Positions 35,882-44,838 of a DNA stretch of 64,000 nt are shown piece after piece. The position numbers and the translations under genes were made by a program. The notes beneath the pieces were generated by a model. The model had not been told where the DNA came from, ran no database searches, and saw only the letters and a list, made by a program, of their open reading frames with translations. Numbering within the stretch: the first letter of the stretch is position 1; every line of letters starts with the position of its first letter. Source of the stretch: Planctomicrobium sp051466335 (lineage in GTDB: Bacteria > Planctomycetota > Planctomycetia > Planctomycetales > Planctomycetaceae); assembly GCF_051466335.1 (NCBI RefSeq), contig NZ_CP195793.1, positions 1,860,001 to 1,924,000 on the forward strand. Reading direction: 5' to 3'.

Positions 35882-37363
35882 ATGTACATCCTCGCTCTGG
35901 ATCAGGGTACTACTTCGAGCCGGTCGATTCTGTTTGATCAGCAGGGAACCCCGCTGAAAATTTCGCAGAAAGAGTTTCGACAGTTTTACCCCAAGCCGGG
36001 ACATGTCGAACATGATGCGGAAGAAATCTGGCAAACTCAATTAGAGACCGCCCAGCAGGCGTTGCAATCAGTTCGCGATCCCGAGGCCGTCGCAGCCATT
36101 GGAATCACGAATCAGCGGGAAACCGTCGTGATTTGGGAAAAGGGGACCGGAAAACCTGTTGCCAACGCAATCGTCTGGCAAAGTCGCGTTACGGCTCCGC
36201 GATGCGAACAGCTTCGTCGGGATGGTTACGCTGCGATGATCCAAGAGAAAACTGGGTTGGTGATCGACCCTTATTTCTCTGCAAGCAAAATCGAATATCT
36301 CCTTGACAATGTTCCCGGGCTCAGGCAGCGGGCAGAGCAGGGTGAAGTTCTTGCTGGAACAATCGACTCATTTCTGATCTATCGGCTGAGCGGCGGGAAG
36401 GTTCACGCAACTGACGTCAGTAACGCGAGCCGAACTCAGTTATTCAACATTCGGACGCTCGAATGGGACAGCGAGTTATTGGAACTTTTCAATGTCCCCA
36501 GAAACATTCTTCCACAAGTCGTACCTTCCAGTGGAGAGATGGGGACAACGGACCCGGCACTGTTCGGGCGGCCGATTCCAATTGCGAGCGCGATCGGGGA
36601 CCAACAGGCAGCGACGTTTGGTCAAGTTTGCTTCAAACCCGGAGATGCGAAGAACACATATGGAACCGGCTGTTTCATGTTGATGAACATTGGCGAACAG
36701 CCCCGCACATCGGAAAACGGACTGTTGACCACGATCGGATGGCAGATTGGTGGCAAGACGACATACTGCCTGGAGGGGTCTGTCTTTATCGCCGGGGCAG
36801 CGGTGCAGTGGCTGCGTGATGGGCTGAAGATTATTGACCGATCAGATGAAGTCGAAGAGTTACAGATTTCGGTCGAGGACACAGGCGGAGTTTATTTCGT
36901 ACCCGCATTCGTCGGTCTGGGGACGCCGTACTGGGATTCTACTGCCCGTGGGACAATCGTCGGAATTACGCGAGGAACCACACAAGCTCATATCGCACGG
37001 GCTGCAGTCGAAGCGATGGCATATCAGACAATGGACGTGCTGGAGACCATGCAGCAGGATTCCGGGATTCCGTTGCAGACTCTGAAAGTCGATGGCGGTG
37101 CCACGGTCAACCGCTCGCTGTTGCAGTTTCAGGCAGATTTGTTGGACGTCACGGTCCAACGTCCAAAGGTTCAGGAGACCACTGCACTCGGAGCAGCGTA
37201 CCTCGCCGGGCTGGCGGTTGGGGTTTGGAAGGATCAGTCAGAACTGACGAAGCACTGGACCCTCGACCAGCAGTTTGAACCAAAAATGAACGAGGAAACG
37301 CGAACCAAACTCTCCTCCGAGTGGAAGCGTGCTGTTCAGTGCTCCCGCGGCTGGGGAGGATGA
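35882..37363 (+). CDS. glpK: Glycerol kinase GlpK
   Basis: The 493-residue FGGY-family kinase phosphorylates glycerol to sn-glycerol-3-phosphate. It shows LALDQGTTSSRSILFD, the substrate block ITNQRETVVIWE, AIGDQQAATFGQVCF, NTYGTGCFMLMNIG and the nucleotide-binding DGGATVNRSLLQFQADLL. The length is usual for GlpK. ATG 35882 starts at the family N-terminus; the open frame extends to ATG 35870 and TTG 35867. No glycerol facilitator or dehydrogenase gene lies beside it. A copy of a dispersed repeat lies about 100 bp downstream. Confidence 0.96.
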   Translation: MYILALDQGTTSSRSILFDQQGTPLKISQKEFRQFYPKPGHVEHDAEEIWQTQLETAQQALQSVRDPEAVAAIGITNQRETVVIWEKGTGKPVANAIVWQSRVTAPRCEQLRRDGYAAMIQEKTGLVIDPYFSASKIEYLLDNVPGLRQRAEQGEVLAGTIDSFLIYRLSGGKVHATDVSNASRTQLFNIRTLEWDSELLELFNVPRNILPQVVPSSGEMGTTDPALFGRPIPIASAIGDQQAATFGQVCFKPGDAKNTYGTGCFMLMNIGEQPRTSENGLLTTIGWQIGGKTTYCLEGSVFIAGAAVQWLRDGLKIIDRSDEVEELQISVEDTGGVYFVPAFVGLGTPYWDSTARGTIVGITRGTTQAHIARAAVEAMAYQTMDVLETMQQDSGIPLQTLKVDGGATVNRSLLQFQADLLDVTVQRPKVQETTALGAAYLAGLAVGVWKDQSELTKHWTLDQQFEPKMNEETRTKLSSEWKRAVQCSRGWGG

Positions 37364-37463
37364 TCGCGCTACTGCGAATTTCAGCAATGGGTTTGAGGGG
37401 GCCGTGAAGTAATCGGTCTCCCAGTGTGCTCGAGATGGATCAAGATTCAGAAGTGAACTAAAT

Positions 37464-37525
37464 CGCCCTCACTAGAGTGTGACGTTCCGGAGGTGATAAT
37501 CGCAGCATTTGATGGGGTTTTTGCC
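37464..37525 (+). repeat. Dispersed intergenic repeat, copy A
   Basis: Of the 62 bp here, a 48-bp core beginning TGTGACGTTCCGG and ending GTTTTTGCC matches the copy at 62645-62708 at about 40 positions by eye, with one gap. Copy A is 100 bp after the glpK stop codon and in the same orientation as glpK. The core can form a hairpin through GGAGG and CCTCC. Confidence 0.5.
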
Positions 37526-37562
37526 TCCATTGGCTGTCAAACGCCCCGGAGACTGACTGGCG

Positions 37563-38042
37563 TTAATCAATCTTCTTGATGGTTAAGTTTGTGTACTCTG
37601 CAATCTTGTCGATTTTTCGATCCTTTTTAATCACTTCGATGATCAGTCGGTACTTGCAATTCGGGAAATACTGTGGAGTCTGTATCTGGGCTTTGCAGGT
37701 GATTGTTCCGTCTTTGCATTCGAATTTCGACGATGGAATTACAAAGGAATCTGCATCGATCCATTTTGAAGAGTTTTTAGTGACCTGAAATTTCAGGAGT
37801 ACGTTCATGACCTCATCACAAGGGGCTTGAATTTGCCCTTGGAATTTGAACCGCTTTCTTGGATGGAGTTGGAGTCCTGTCTTGGACAATTTCGCGTGTT
37901 CAAAAAATTCCAACCGGTTTCCGTTTTCAAGGTCGATGGCTACCGGTTCAGGTGCTGGGATGGTGTTCTCGACTTTTTCGGGAGGTCGTTCGCATCCAGC
38001 GATCAGCGTGAAGAGTGCCTGCAAGGCAATTCGGTGAATCAT
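37563..38042 (-). CDS. Small lipoprotein, unknown function
   Basis: The 159-residue protein has a short signal MIHRIALQALFTLIAGC with a proper lipobox (LIAGC) and a mature acidic/Pro linker (PPEKVENTIPAPEP). A predicted beta-rich domain follows (RKRFKFQGQIQAPCDEVMNVLLKFQVTKN...) with three cysteines. It lies downstream of a DUF1559 gene (182-bp gap, same strand), the third such DUF1559-lipoprotein pairing in this window, though the domain differs from the other two. Function is unknown. Confidence 0.75.
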   Translation of the reverse strand: MIHRIALQALFTLIAGCERPPEKVENTIPAPEPVAIDLENGNRLEFFEHAKLSKTGLQLHPRKRFKFQGQIQAPCDEVMNVLLKFQVTKNSSKWIDADSFVIPSSKFECKDGTITCKAQIQTPQYFPNCKYRLIIEVIKKDRKIDKIAEYTNLTIKKID

Positions 38043-38224
38043 AAATTCTCCCGGAGAGAGGGATTTGAATGGATCGTTTCAGTTCAGTAGAGAGTTGGAA
38101 TTGCCTTATCAACAGCCGCGGACGCATCGAGGGATTGAGGTTGTTCGTTTTCAGGTTGAACAGTAACACTGTTGAGTGTGCTCATTTTTAATTTGCACGA
38201 TGTCGGGGATCGACTTCTTCCGTC

Positions 38225-39151
38225 CTAGAAAGCAGCCCCTACTGTTTCGGATCGGCGTCCCATCGACTTCCAGACTTCTGCATCAATTTGGTCTGATTGA
38301 AAAGCGACATGCCCGTCGCCGAATAAACAGTTGCTGCCGCCGGGATGCTCGGATCCGGCACTGAGTATCATCGCTCCTTGCCCGCTGGCTTCGCAGGACG
38401 GAGAGTTCGGCGGGAGAATATGGTTGTATTTCCCCGCTAGTGGCGAGCCAGTTGACCAGAAGAACCCACGAGGAGGAACTGTAACGTGGTTTGTTGGAGC
38501 GACTTGCCAGCACTCAGCAGCTGCCAGTGGCAATTCGCTTTCATCCAGATAGAACTCAGCGAGTATCCAAATCGTCCGACGACGGTCTCCACGATAACGG
38601 AGCTCCTGAGAGTTCTCCGTAACCGGATAGCTTCCCTGTACATTTTGAATAAGGAATTCGGACATCGCACATGTATTTGACAGTCCATTCGTGATGTCCG
38701 AGGGGCGGGTTCTATTTCCTCTGAGGAAGCTGTGGAAAAAACCATTTTCCGCGTGATTCTGAAATTTCGTTCCGATATTAGCTGCGAAGTTTGTCCGTTC
38801 CACGTTAAAGGGAACTTGAGCGTCCGAAGGACACTTCATCACGGGAATGTCAGGCGCTCCAGCTGTGAGGGTGTTTGTTTTAATCTGCTGGTAGAGTGCG
38901 GACTGTTCAAGATACGGTAGCAACTCGATATGAAGCTCGTGAATAAACGGGAATTCCTTTTTTGTGTCAGCATGAGCGTGAATCGCTAACCCAAATTGCC
39001 TCAGATGGTTGGTGCAAATGCTGCGTCGTGAGACCTCGCGAACTCTCTGTACAGCGGGGAGGAAGATCGCGACGAGCACCGCGGTGATTGCTAATGAGAC
39101 GAGCAATTCCACAATAGTAAATCCGTCCGTCTGCCTATGAAGACTTCTCAT
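38225..39151 (-). CDS. DUF1559 pseudopilin-like protein (divergent)
   Basis: The 308-residue DUF1559 protein has prepilin-like GFTIVELLVSLAITAVLVAIFL, then VREVSRRSICTNHLRQFGLAIH and the H-X9-DG motif as HPGGSNCLFGDG. It keeps the family layout but diverges from the other two copies: VELLVSLAIT replaces IELLVVIAII, and the middle block is shorter. This suggests a different subfamily rather than decay, as the frame is intact. It is followed by the lipoprotein gene at 37563-38042. Confidence 0.88.
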   Translation of the reverse strand: MRSLHRQTDGFTIVELLVSLAITAVLVAIFLPAVQRVREVSRRSICTNHLRQFGLAIHAHADTKKEFPFIHELHIELLPYLEQSALYQQIKTNTLTAGAPDIPVMKCPSDAQVPFNVERTNFAANIGTKFQNHAENGFFHSFLRGNRTRPSDITNGLSNTCAMSEFLIQNVQGSYPVTENSQELRYRGDRRRTIWILAEFYLDESELPLAAAECWQVAPTNHVTVPPRGFFWSTGSPLAGKYNHILPPNSPSCEASGQGAMILSAGSEHPGGSNCLFGDGHVAFQSDQIDAEVWKSMGRRSETVGAAF

Positions 39152-39537
39152 TACACCATCACGGAGCTTCCGGTTTATTAAGTAGGCGCATTGATCGAGA
39201 GCGACTTATGATGTTGACGTGTTCTGATGGGTTTGTCCACCTGAGATGGTCGTGCGAGTTGTTGTGTTGATCACTTGAAGGGTTCGATCGTATCGAGGCT
39301 TCACTTCCATTCGAATTTCGAGAGACGCTCTTTGAAACGAGCAGATGTCTCGTCATCTCGGAACACAGATTCGAACACAGCTGATTACCCCGGAACAGTC
39401 ATTCTTGCGTGGTGATCGATTCTTCCAGTTGTCGATCACGCAATCCACGTCGATGGTCAAATGAATCAGGGGAGCAATTTTTCGAATCGCTCCCCTGTGT
39501 TGAGATCGCAGGAATTGTGTCGCTGATTGAGTAGCTT
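39152..39537. other. Intergenic region with one hairpin
   Basis: No gene is supported in this 386-bp gap. A 9-bp perfect inverted repeat (CAGGGGAGC / GCTCCCCTG, 39467-39497) lies 41 bp downstream of the phosphoesterase stop and lacks a T-run, so terminator function is uncertain. The promoter of the DUF1559 gene should lie near 39160-39260. Confidence 0.5.
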
Positions 39538-40452
39538 CTACTCAAACGACACTTTGAAGGTTTCCCCCTGCTTGGGGTGTTCTGTACTGTGGGCAACGAG
39601 TTGGAATGTCATCCCTTTGGAGGTGATGTTCCCGATGGTCCATCCGTTGGGGACTTCGTCGCTGAAGGTGTAGGCGACAGCGGGGAGATTGATCAGTTGC
39701 AGATCGCCCTTGCTCGTGTGACTCCAGACATGTGAGTGGCCGAAGACGAACGCTTTCACATTCTTTTTCGATTCGAGCAAGTTGATGAAGGCTTCTGTGT
39801 CTTCGATACCGCCCCAAGGCTTTCCGGCTTCTGGCGCCTGAAATTGTGGTGTGTGGTGTGCAAATACGATCGCAGGTCGATCGCTGCGTTCGTCGAGTGC
39901 TTTCGCGAGCCATTCCATCTGCTCAGAACCGATTTGACCAGTCACAACGTTGGTCTGCGTGAGCGTGTCCAGCAGAAACAGGTTGGCAAACGGAGTCTCC
40001 AGGACGCTGATGTGTCGGGAGTCAACCGGGGGATGTTCCGGCTTCTGATGGGCAAGGTGTGTGTAAAGCCGTTCGCGGTTATCGTGATTTCCCATGAGCA
40101 GGTGTAACGGCAATTCAGCGTCGAGCAATGGCTGCACGCAGCTCGCCAGATTCTTGTAGTCGTCGTCCAGACCTTGCAGGTAGGCGCAGTCTCCGTTGAT
40201 CAGAACACCTGCAGGCTTCTCCTTCATTTGCAGAATCTGGCTGACAACACTTTTGATGTTGTCCGTCATGTTGACGTTGCGGCCTGTGATTGTCGGATTG
40301 GAGGGGACGTGGGTATCAGAGAGCAGGGCGAAAGTGATTGACTCGTTCTTAACAGCAGCGGGGGCGACGCGAAGGACAGTCAGACTGGCCAGAGCCGCGG
40401 CTGTGCTCGCCAGAAATGACCGGCGGCTCATTGGTTGGAAGTGGATCGGCAT
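39538..40452 (-). CDS. TAT-exported calcineurin-like metallophosphoesterase
   Basis: A twin-arginine signal (PMSRRSFLASTAAALASLTVL) leads into a metallophosphoesterase domain with the metal-ligand blocks LLSDTHV, LINGDCAYL, LLMGNHDNRERL, IVFAHHTP and FVFGHSHVWS in the expected order. It is about 304 residues with ATG 40452; GTG 40461 would add three residues. The exported enzyme probably hydrolyses phosphoesters, but the substrate is unknown. It lies 105 bp downstream of the ExbD-like gene in the same direction. Confidence 0.9.
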   Translation of the reverse strand: MPIHFQPMSRRSFLASTAAALASLTVLRVAPAAVKNESITFALLSDTHVPSNPTITGRNVNMTDNIKSVVSQILQMKEKPAGVLINGDCAYLQGLDDDYKNLASCVQPLLDAELPLHLLMGNHDNRERLYTHLAHQKPEHPPVDSRHISVLETPFANLFLLDTLTQTNVVTGQIGSEQMEWLAKALDERSDRPAIVFAHHTPQFQAPEAGKPWGGIEDTEAFINLLESKKNVKAFVFGHSHVWSHTSKGDLQLINLPAVAYTFSDEVPNGWTIGNITSKGMTFQLVAHSTEHPKQGETFKVSFE

Positions 40453-40557
40453 TGTGTTCACTTTCTCGGTTTCAACGTGGTGGGAAGAGTTGTGATGAGG
40501 CCCGCGGAGGAGTGATTCTTGCGCGTGTTGATGAACTTCTGATGAACAAAGTCGGTA

Positions 40558-41271
40558 CTATTGGTCACCTTTGGAAACTCGTCGGATGTGTTGCATTCTG
40601 GCAGTCATGCCAGCGTCTGTCACCGCGACAACGGTTCCGTGTTTTGCCAGAGGGTGAACTTCGATGAGAAGTTCATATTTCTTCTCCGTGACCATTTTTG
40701 TGGCGAGCAGGGAAGCAAGCTCTTCAGTCCCTTGCAACGGATGGTCGTCAAGTGAGACGACGTTGTCTTCATCGATTGAAACGATGATCGACTCGCTGGC
40801 GATATCATCCGCACTGGCGATTGATCCAGACCCCGTCTCATCCATCTCTGGAGTTGTTGTAGGAAGTGATTTCTGCGTGACAAAAGACGCTGTGATCATA
40901 AAAAAGATCAGCAGCAACATGACGACATCAACCATCGGAGTCATGTCGAGTCCGTGGCGCGGGACGGCGTCGCGCCTGCCGATGCGGACATACTCTTCGT
41001 CTTCCTCTTCGTCTTCCTCTTCGTGATCACCTCGAATGACTGAGGATGGGGGCACTTGACTAACTGGTCCGGACGATTGAGGAATCGTGATTGCCTGTTC
41101 GATCACCCTGACTTCGCGGGATTCGTCATTGCCAGTGACGATCTCTCCTGTATTCAATTTGGGAACCTTCGTTCTCCGAACGCACTGCGGGCAGGTGACA
41201 TCCTCGCCCGCTTTACGCGTCGAGATGCTCATCTTTTGTCCGCAATGGGTACAGTGAAAGAGGATCGGCAT
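40558..41271 (-). CDS. ExbD/TolR-like protein with N-terminal zinc ribbon
   Basis: The protein has about 237 residues. The N-terminus is a zinc ribbon (CTHCGQ, then CPQC) of the kind planctomycetes attach to many proteins. A low-complexity linker with a Glu/Asp run (HEEEDEEEDEEY) follows. The ExbD domain then has DMTPMVDVVMLLLIFFMITAS, one membrane helix with the proton-channel Asp, and a periplasmic domain. ExbD works with ExbB/TolQ to energise envelope processes, but no ExbB/MotA partner is adjacent. ATG 41271 is preferred; ATG 41310, nine bases after ligA, is also possible. Confidence 0.85.
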   Translation of the reverse strand: MPILFHCTHCGQKMSISTRKAGEDVTCPQCVRRTKVPKLNTGEIVTGNDESREVRVIEQAITIPQSSGPVSQVPPSSVIRGDHEEEDEEEDEEYVRIGRRDAVPRHGLDMTPMVDVVMLLLIFFMITASFVTQKSLPTTTPEMDETGSGSIASADDIASESIIVSIDEDNVVSLDDHPLQGTEELASLLATKMVTEKKYELLIEVHPLAKHGTVVAVTDAGMTARMQHIRRVSKGDQ

Positions 41272-41319
41272 TGAGTGAGTTGTCCACACTAAGAGTTTCG
41301 GGGACTCCATTCGATGAGT

Positions 41320-43359
41320 CTACAGCTTTCCAATCTCGGCGAGGAACTCGTCCTCGGTGATGATCTTGATGTTCAGCTTCTTAGCCTTTTCTTCCTTGGT
41401 TCCTGCTTTGTCACCTGCGATCAGGAAATCGGTTTTGCTGGAAACACTTGAACCAGGTTTGCCACCTGCTGCATAGATCAGCTCGTGAATTTCATCTCGT
41501 GTGAATCTTACCATTGTTCCTGTCACTACGAGTGTCTTACCAGCGTACGGTTGATCCGCTGCCGGAACCGCGGGTGGACGTTCTGAAAGCGGAGTTCCAA
41601 AGTTCAGACCGCATTCCCGTAGCTCTTCAATGATTTTATTGCCTGCTTCGGAATGGAAAAAGTTTGCGATCGAATGGGCAATGACCGCTCCGATGTCCTG
41701 CACTTCGCTGAGCTGTTCGGCGGATTGCTGCCGGATGTTGTCGAGTGTTCCGAAAGTCTCCGCAAGTGATCGGGAAACGGTCGTTCCCACGTGGCGAATG
41801 TTGAGAGCTGTCAGCAATCGCCAGAGCGGTTGTGATTTGCTCGCTTCGATCCCATCGAGCAAGTGGTCAACTGACTTCACCCCCATACGGTCGAGTGCCA
41901 GCAGTTGAGATCGTTTGTCTTTCAGACGGTAGATATCTGCAAAACTGGTGAGGAGTTGATTTTCCAGAAGCTGCTCGATGATTTTAATTCCCATTCCGTC
42001 GATCTCCATTGCTTGTCGAGATGCGAAATAGCGGAGGGATTCTCGTAGCTGCGCCGGGCATGCCGGGTTAAGGCAGCGAATGTAAACGCCCCCTTCATCC
42101 TGTCGGACTTCAGACTGGCAGTCTGGACAGCGGGTCGGGAACGGAAATTCCTGTTCTGTTCCATCGCGTCGGTGTTCTTCGACACGAACAACATGGGGGA
42201 TCACCTTGCCCGCCTTTTCGACGACGATCCAGTCTCCGACTTTGATCCCGAGTCGTTCAATTTCATCACGATTATGCAGGCTGGCTCTTGAAATCGTCGA
42301 TCCGGCAATGAGCACAGGATCAAGATGTGCGAGTGGAGTGAGTACACCCGTTTTTCCGACGCAGACTTCAATGTGATTCACCCGTGTGACCGCTTCATAC
42401 TTCTCCCATTTGTACGCAATTGCCCAGCGAGGGCTTTTGGTCGTGTAACCGAGCTCGGCCCGTTCACTGAACGAATTGACTTTGATGACGAGGCCATCGA
42501 CTTCAAAATCCAGCTCATGCAGCGAGTCCATCATCTGCTGACACAGTGTTACCGTCTCACCGATGCCACGACTGGTTTTTGCGCCTCGCGTTGTTGGCAG
42601 ACCCGCTTCCCGCAGCCAGTGCAGGAGTTCGGAATGGTTTGCAGCCTGAAGTCCTTCCTGATCGCCTACCCCGTGAGCGAGAAATCGGACTTTCCTCGCA
42701 GCGCACAGTTTTGGATCGAGTAACTTCATTGCACCCGCTGTCGTGTTGCGTGGATTGGCGTAGGGTTCTTCGCCTCGCTCAACTTGCTCGGCTCTAAGTC
42801 GGGCGAAATCGGAATTGGCAATGTACGCTTCACCACGCACTTCGATGCGAGCAGGTGGATGTTCCATGTCAAGGAGGAGCGGCACCCCGCGCAGCGTGCG
42901 GGCATTGCTGGTGACGTCATCACCGCGGCGACCATCTCCTCGGGTGACGGCCTGTGTCAGTTTTCCGTGTTCATAAATAAGAGCGAGAGCGACCCCGTCG
43001 ATTTTGAATTCAACGGAGTATTCCACAGATTTCTGGCCGAGGAGTTTCTGGATACGACCGTCGAATTCATGCAGCTCTTCCTCGGAATAAACATTGTCGA
43101 TGGAAAGCATAGGGATCCGATGATCGATTGATTTGAACGAATCGATCGGTGCCCCTCCCACTTTGTGGGTTGGGCTATCGGGGGAATCGAGCTCCGGGTA
43201 CTCCTTTTCGAGTCGTTCCAGCTCCTTGACGAGATTGTCGAACTCGAAATCGGCAATTTCTGTTCGATCTTCCACATAGTACAAGCGGTTGTGGTGTAAG
43301 ATCTTCTGGCGAAGTTCTACTACGAGGTCCCGGATTTGGGCGTCTGGAAAGGAACTCAT
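41320..43359 (-). CDS. ligA: NAD-dependent DNA ligase LigA
   Basis: The 679-residue essential ligase has Ia and adenylation domains with the active-site Lys in VEFKIDGVALALIYE. An OB fold is followed by a zinc finger (CPDCQSE...CLNPACPAQLRE), helix-hairpin-helix repeats, and a C-terminal BRCT domain (GKTLVVTGTMVRFTRDEIHELI). All domains are present at usual length. GGGAAG lies upstream of the ATG at 43359. It is followed by the ExbD-like gene after a very short gap, suggesting a shared transcript. Confidence 0.97.
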   Translation of the reverse strand: MSSFPDAQIRDLVVELRQKILHHNRLYYVEDRTEIADFEFDNLVKELERLEKEYPELDSPDSPTHKVGGAPIDSFKSIDHRIPMLSIDNVYSEEELHEFDGRIQKLLGQKSVEYSVEFKIDGVALALIYEHGKLTQAVTRGDGRRGDDVTSNARTLRGVPLLLDMEHPPARIEVRGEAYIANSDFARLRAEQVERGEEPYANPRNTTAGAMKLLDPKLCAARKVRFLAHGVGDQEGLQAANHSELLHWLREAGLPTTRGAKTSRGIGETVTLCQQMMDSLHELDFEVDGLVIKVNSFSERAELGYTTKSPRWAIAYKWEKYEAVTRVNHIEVCVGKTGVLTPLAHLDPVLIAGSTISRASLHNRDEIERLGIKVGDWIVVEKAGKVIPHVVRVEEHRRDGTEQEFPFPTRCPDCQSEVRQDEGGVYIRCLNPACPAQLRESLRYFASRQAMEIDGMGIKIIEQLLENQLLTSFADIYRLKDKRSQLLALDRMGVKSVDHLLDGIEASKSQPLWRLLTALNIRHVGTTVSRSLAETFGTLDNIRQQSAEQLSEVQDIGAVIAHSIANFFHSEAGNKIIEELRECGLNFGTPLSERPPAVPAADQPYAGKTLVVTGTMVRFTRDEIHELIYAAGGKPGSSVSSKTDFLIAGDKAGTKEEKAKKLNIKIITEDEFLAEIGKL

Positions 43360-43649
43360 CTATCTTCCCAATTCAGGCGAAATTATACTCCGCGCCGAAG
43401 TTCTTTTCGGCATGGAGACTACTTGGCCGGGGCATTTGTCAGGTCATCGCGATGCGAATTCTAAATACGAATTCGTAGATTTGAACCGGTCTCAACAACA
43501 AAGAGTGTAACAAGCTGAATCACTTCGGTGCGAATCCGTGTTCGGTCCTGGTATCGGTCGTCGGAAGTGCGAAGGAATCGTTGAATATTGCCATCACTAT
43601 GCGAGTTGGAAAAACTCGCCAGTTCAAGAAGCTACGTCGAGGTTGCAGG

Positions 43650-44471
43650 ATGCGGACAATCGCCGTAATGAATCAAAAGGGAGGAGTCGGAAAGACCACC
43701 TCCAGCGTCAATCTGGCGGCCGGACTTGCCAGACAAGGACGACGTGTCTGCCTGATCGATCTCGACCCGCAGGCGCACGCATCGCTGCATCTGGGCGTTG
43801 AAGTCTCGAGTGGGGTCAATTCCGTATATCAGGTTTTCGCCGGTGCGAAGTCATTCGACGAAATCACCCAGATGGTGAGTCCGAATTTGTGGCTTGCACC
43901 CGCTGAATTGGATCTGGCAGCGACTGAACTGGAGCTTGTTGATGCTCCTGGACGCGAATTCATTCTGCGGAATTCACTGCAGGCCACGAATGCCAGCGAG
44001 CGTTTCGATTACATCATCATGGACTGTCCACCCTCTTTGGGTGTCCTGACGATCAATTCATTGTCCTGCGCCAACGAAGTGTTCATTCCGTTGCAGCCAC
44101 ACTTCTTTGCGTTGCAAGGTCTTTCGAAGCTCTTTGAAACGACTGCGCTTGTGAGTCGTCGGCTAAACCGAGGCTTGCGAGTCACCGGAATCATGTTGTG
44201 CCTGTACGAAACGGGAACAAGACTGGCCGGCGATGTGACCGACGACTTGATGATGTTTCTGAACAACAGCGATCCGCAAGCACCTTGGTCGAGTGCCAAA
44301 GTCTTTCAATCCAGAATTCGCCGAAACATCAAGCTGGCAGAAGCACCGAGCCATGGCCAATCGATCTTCGAGTACGCGCCGAATTCATCTGGGGCTCAAG
44401 ATTATTTCGGTATGGTCCAGGAAATAATCTCTGTCGAAGCGATGACAAGCGGTAATCGTACCGCTGCGTAG
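43650..44471 (+). CDS. ParA/Soj-family ATPase
   Basis: The 273-residue deviant-Walker ATPase has KGGVGKTTSSVNLAAGLA at the N-terminus, LIDLDPQAHASLHLG and the MDCPPSLGVLTINSL switch region. Such ATPases move chromosomes, plasmids or protein clusters. No ParB gene or parS-like site is visible nearby, so a role in cluster positioning rather than the main par locus is possible. ATG 43650 is preceded by GAGG; an upstream frame to 43581 is not family-like. The terminator downstream shows it is monocistronic. Confidence 0.9.
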   Translation: MRTIAVMNQKGGVGKTTSSVNLAAGLARQGRRVCLIDLDPQAHASLHLGVEVSSGVNSVYQVFAGAKSFDEITQMVSPNLWLAPAELDLAATELELVDAPGREFILRNSLQATNASERFDYIIMDCPPSLGVLTINSLSCANEVFIPLQPHFFALQGLSKLFETTALVSRRLNRGLRVTGIMLCLYETGTRLAGDVTDDLMMFLNNSDPQAPWSSAKVFQSRIRRNIKLAEAPSHGQSIFEYAPNSSGAQDYFGMVQEIISVEAMTSGNRTAA

Positions 44472-44504
44472 CATTGCCGTAAGCACGCAAACCTGATCGA
44501 AGAT

Positions 44505-44541
44505 CAAGCCCTGCAACCTCGCGTTGTAGGGCTTGTTTTAT
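44505..44541 (+). terminator. Terminator after the ParA gene
   Basis: CAAGCCCTGCAAC pairs with GTTGTAGGGCTTG around a 5-nt loop, followed by TTTTATT. It starts 34 bp after the stop codon. The next 297 bp, up to 44838, hold no supported gene and should contain the promoter of the DUF1559 gene. Confidence 0.9.
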
Positions 44542-44838
44542 TGGTACTCGCGAGTGATTTCCGCCAACTGAGCCTCCTCGTTGAGGGGAAACTTCTGGAG
44601 CCTTCTCCAATCGCTCGCTGTGCGATGGATCGCAATAGGGAATGCTCGAAAATCCCTACGGAAACAGTTTGCGAAGAGTTCTCTTATAAGCCCTCTTGAA
44701 TTTACGACGACGGTTGCATCAGTGCTTGCTGTTGTGATGTTGTAGCGTTGTGATTAACATGGTCTGATGTTTGAGGTTTTCGTGCTCCTTTAGTTCTCGG
44801 ATTTGTTGGTTGTAAATGCGTACAAACGAGGAGGCAGA

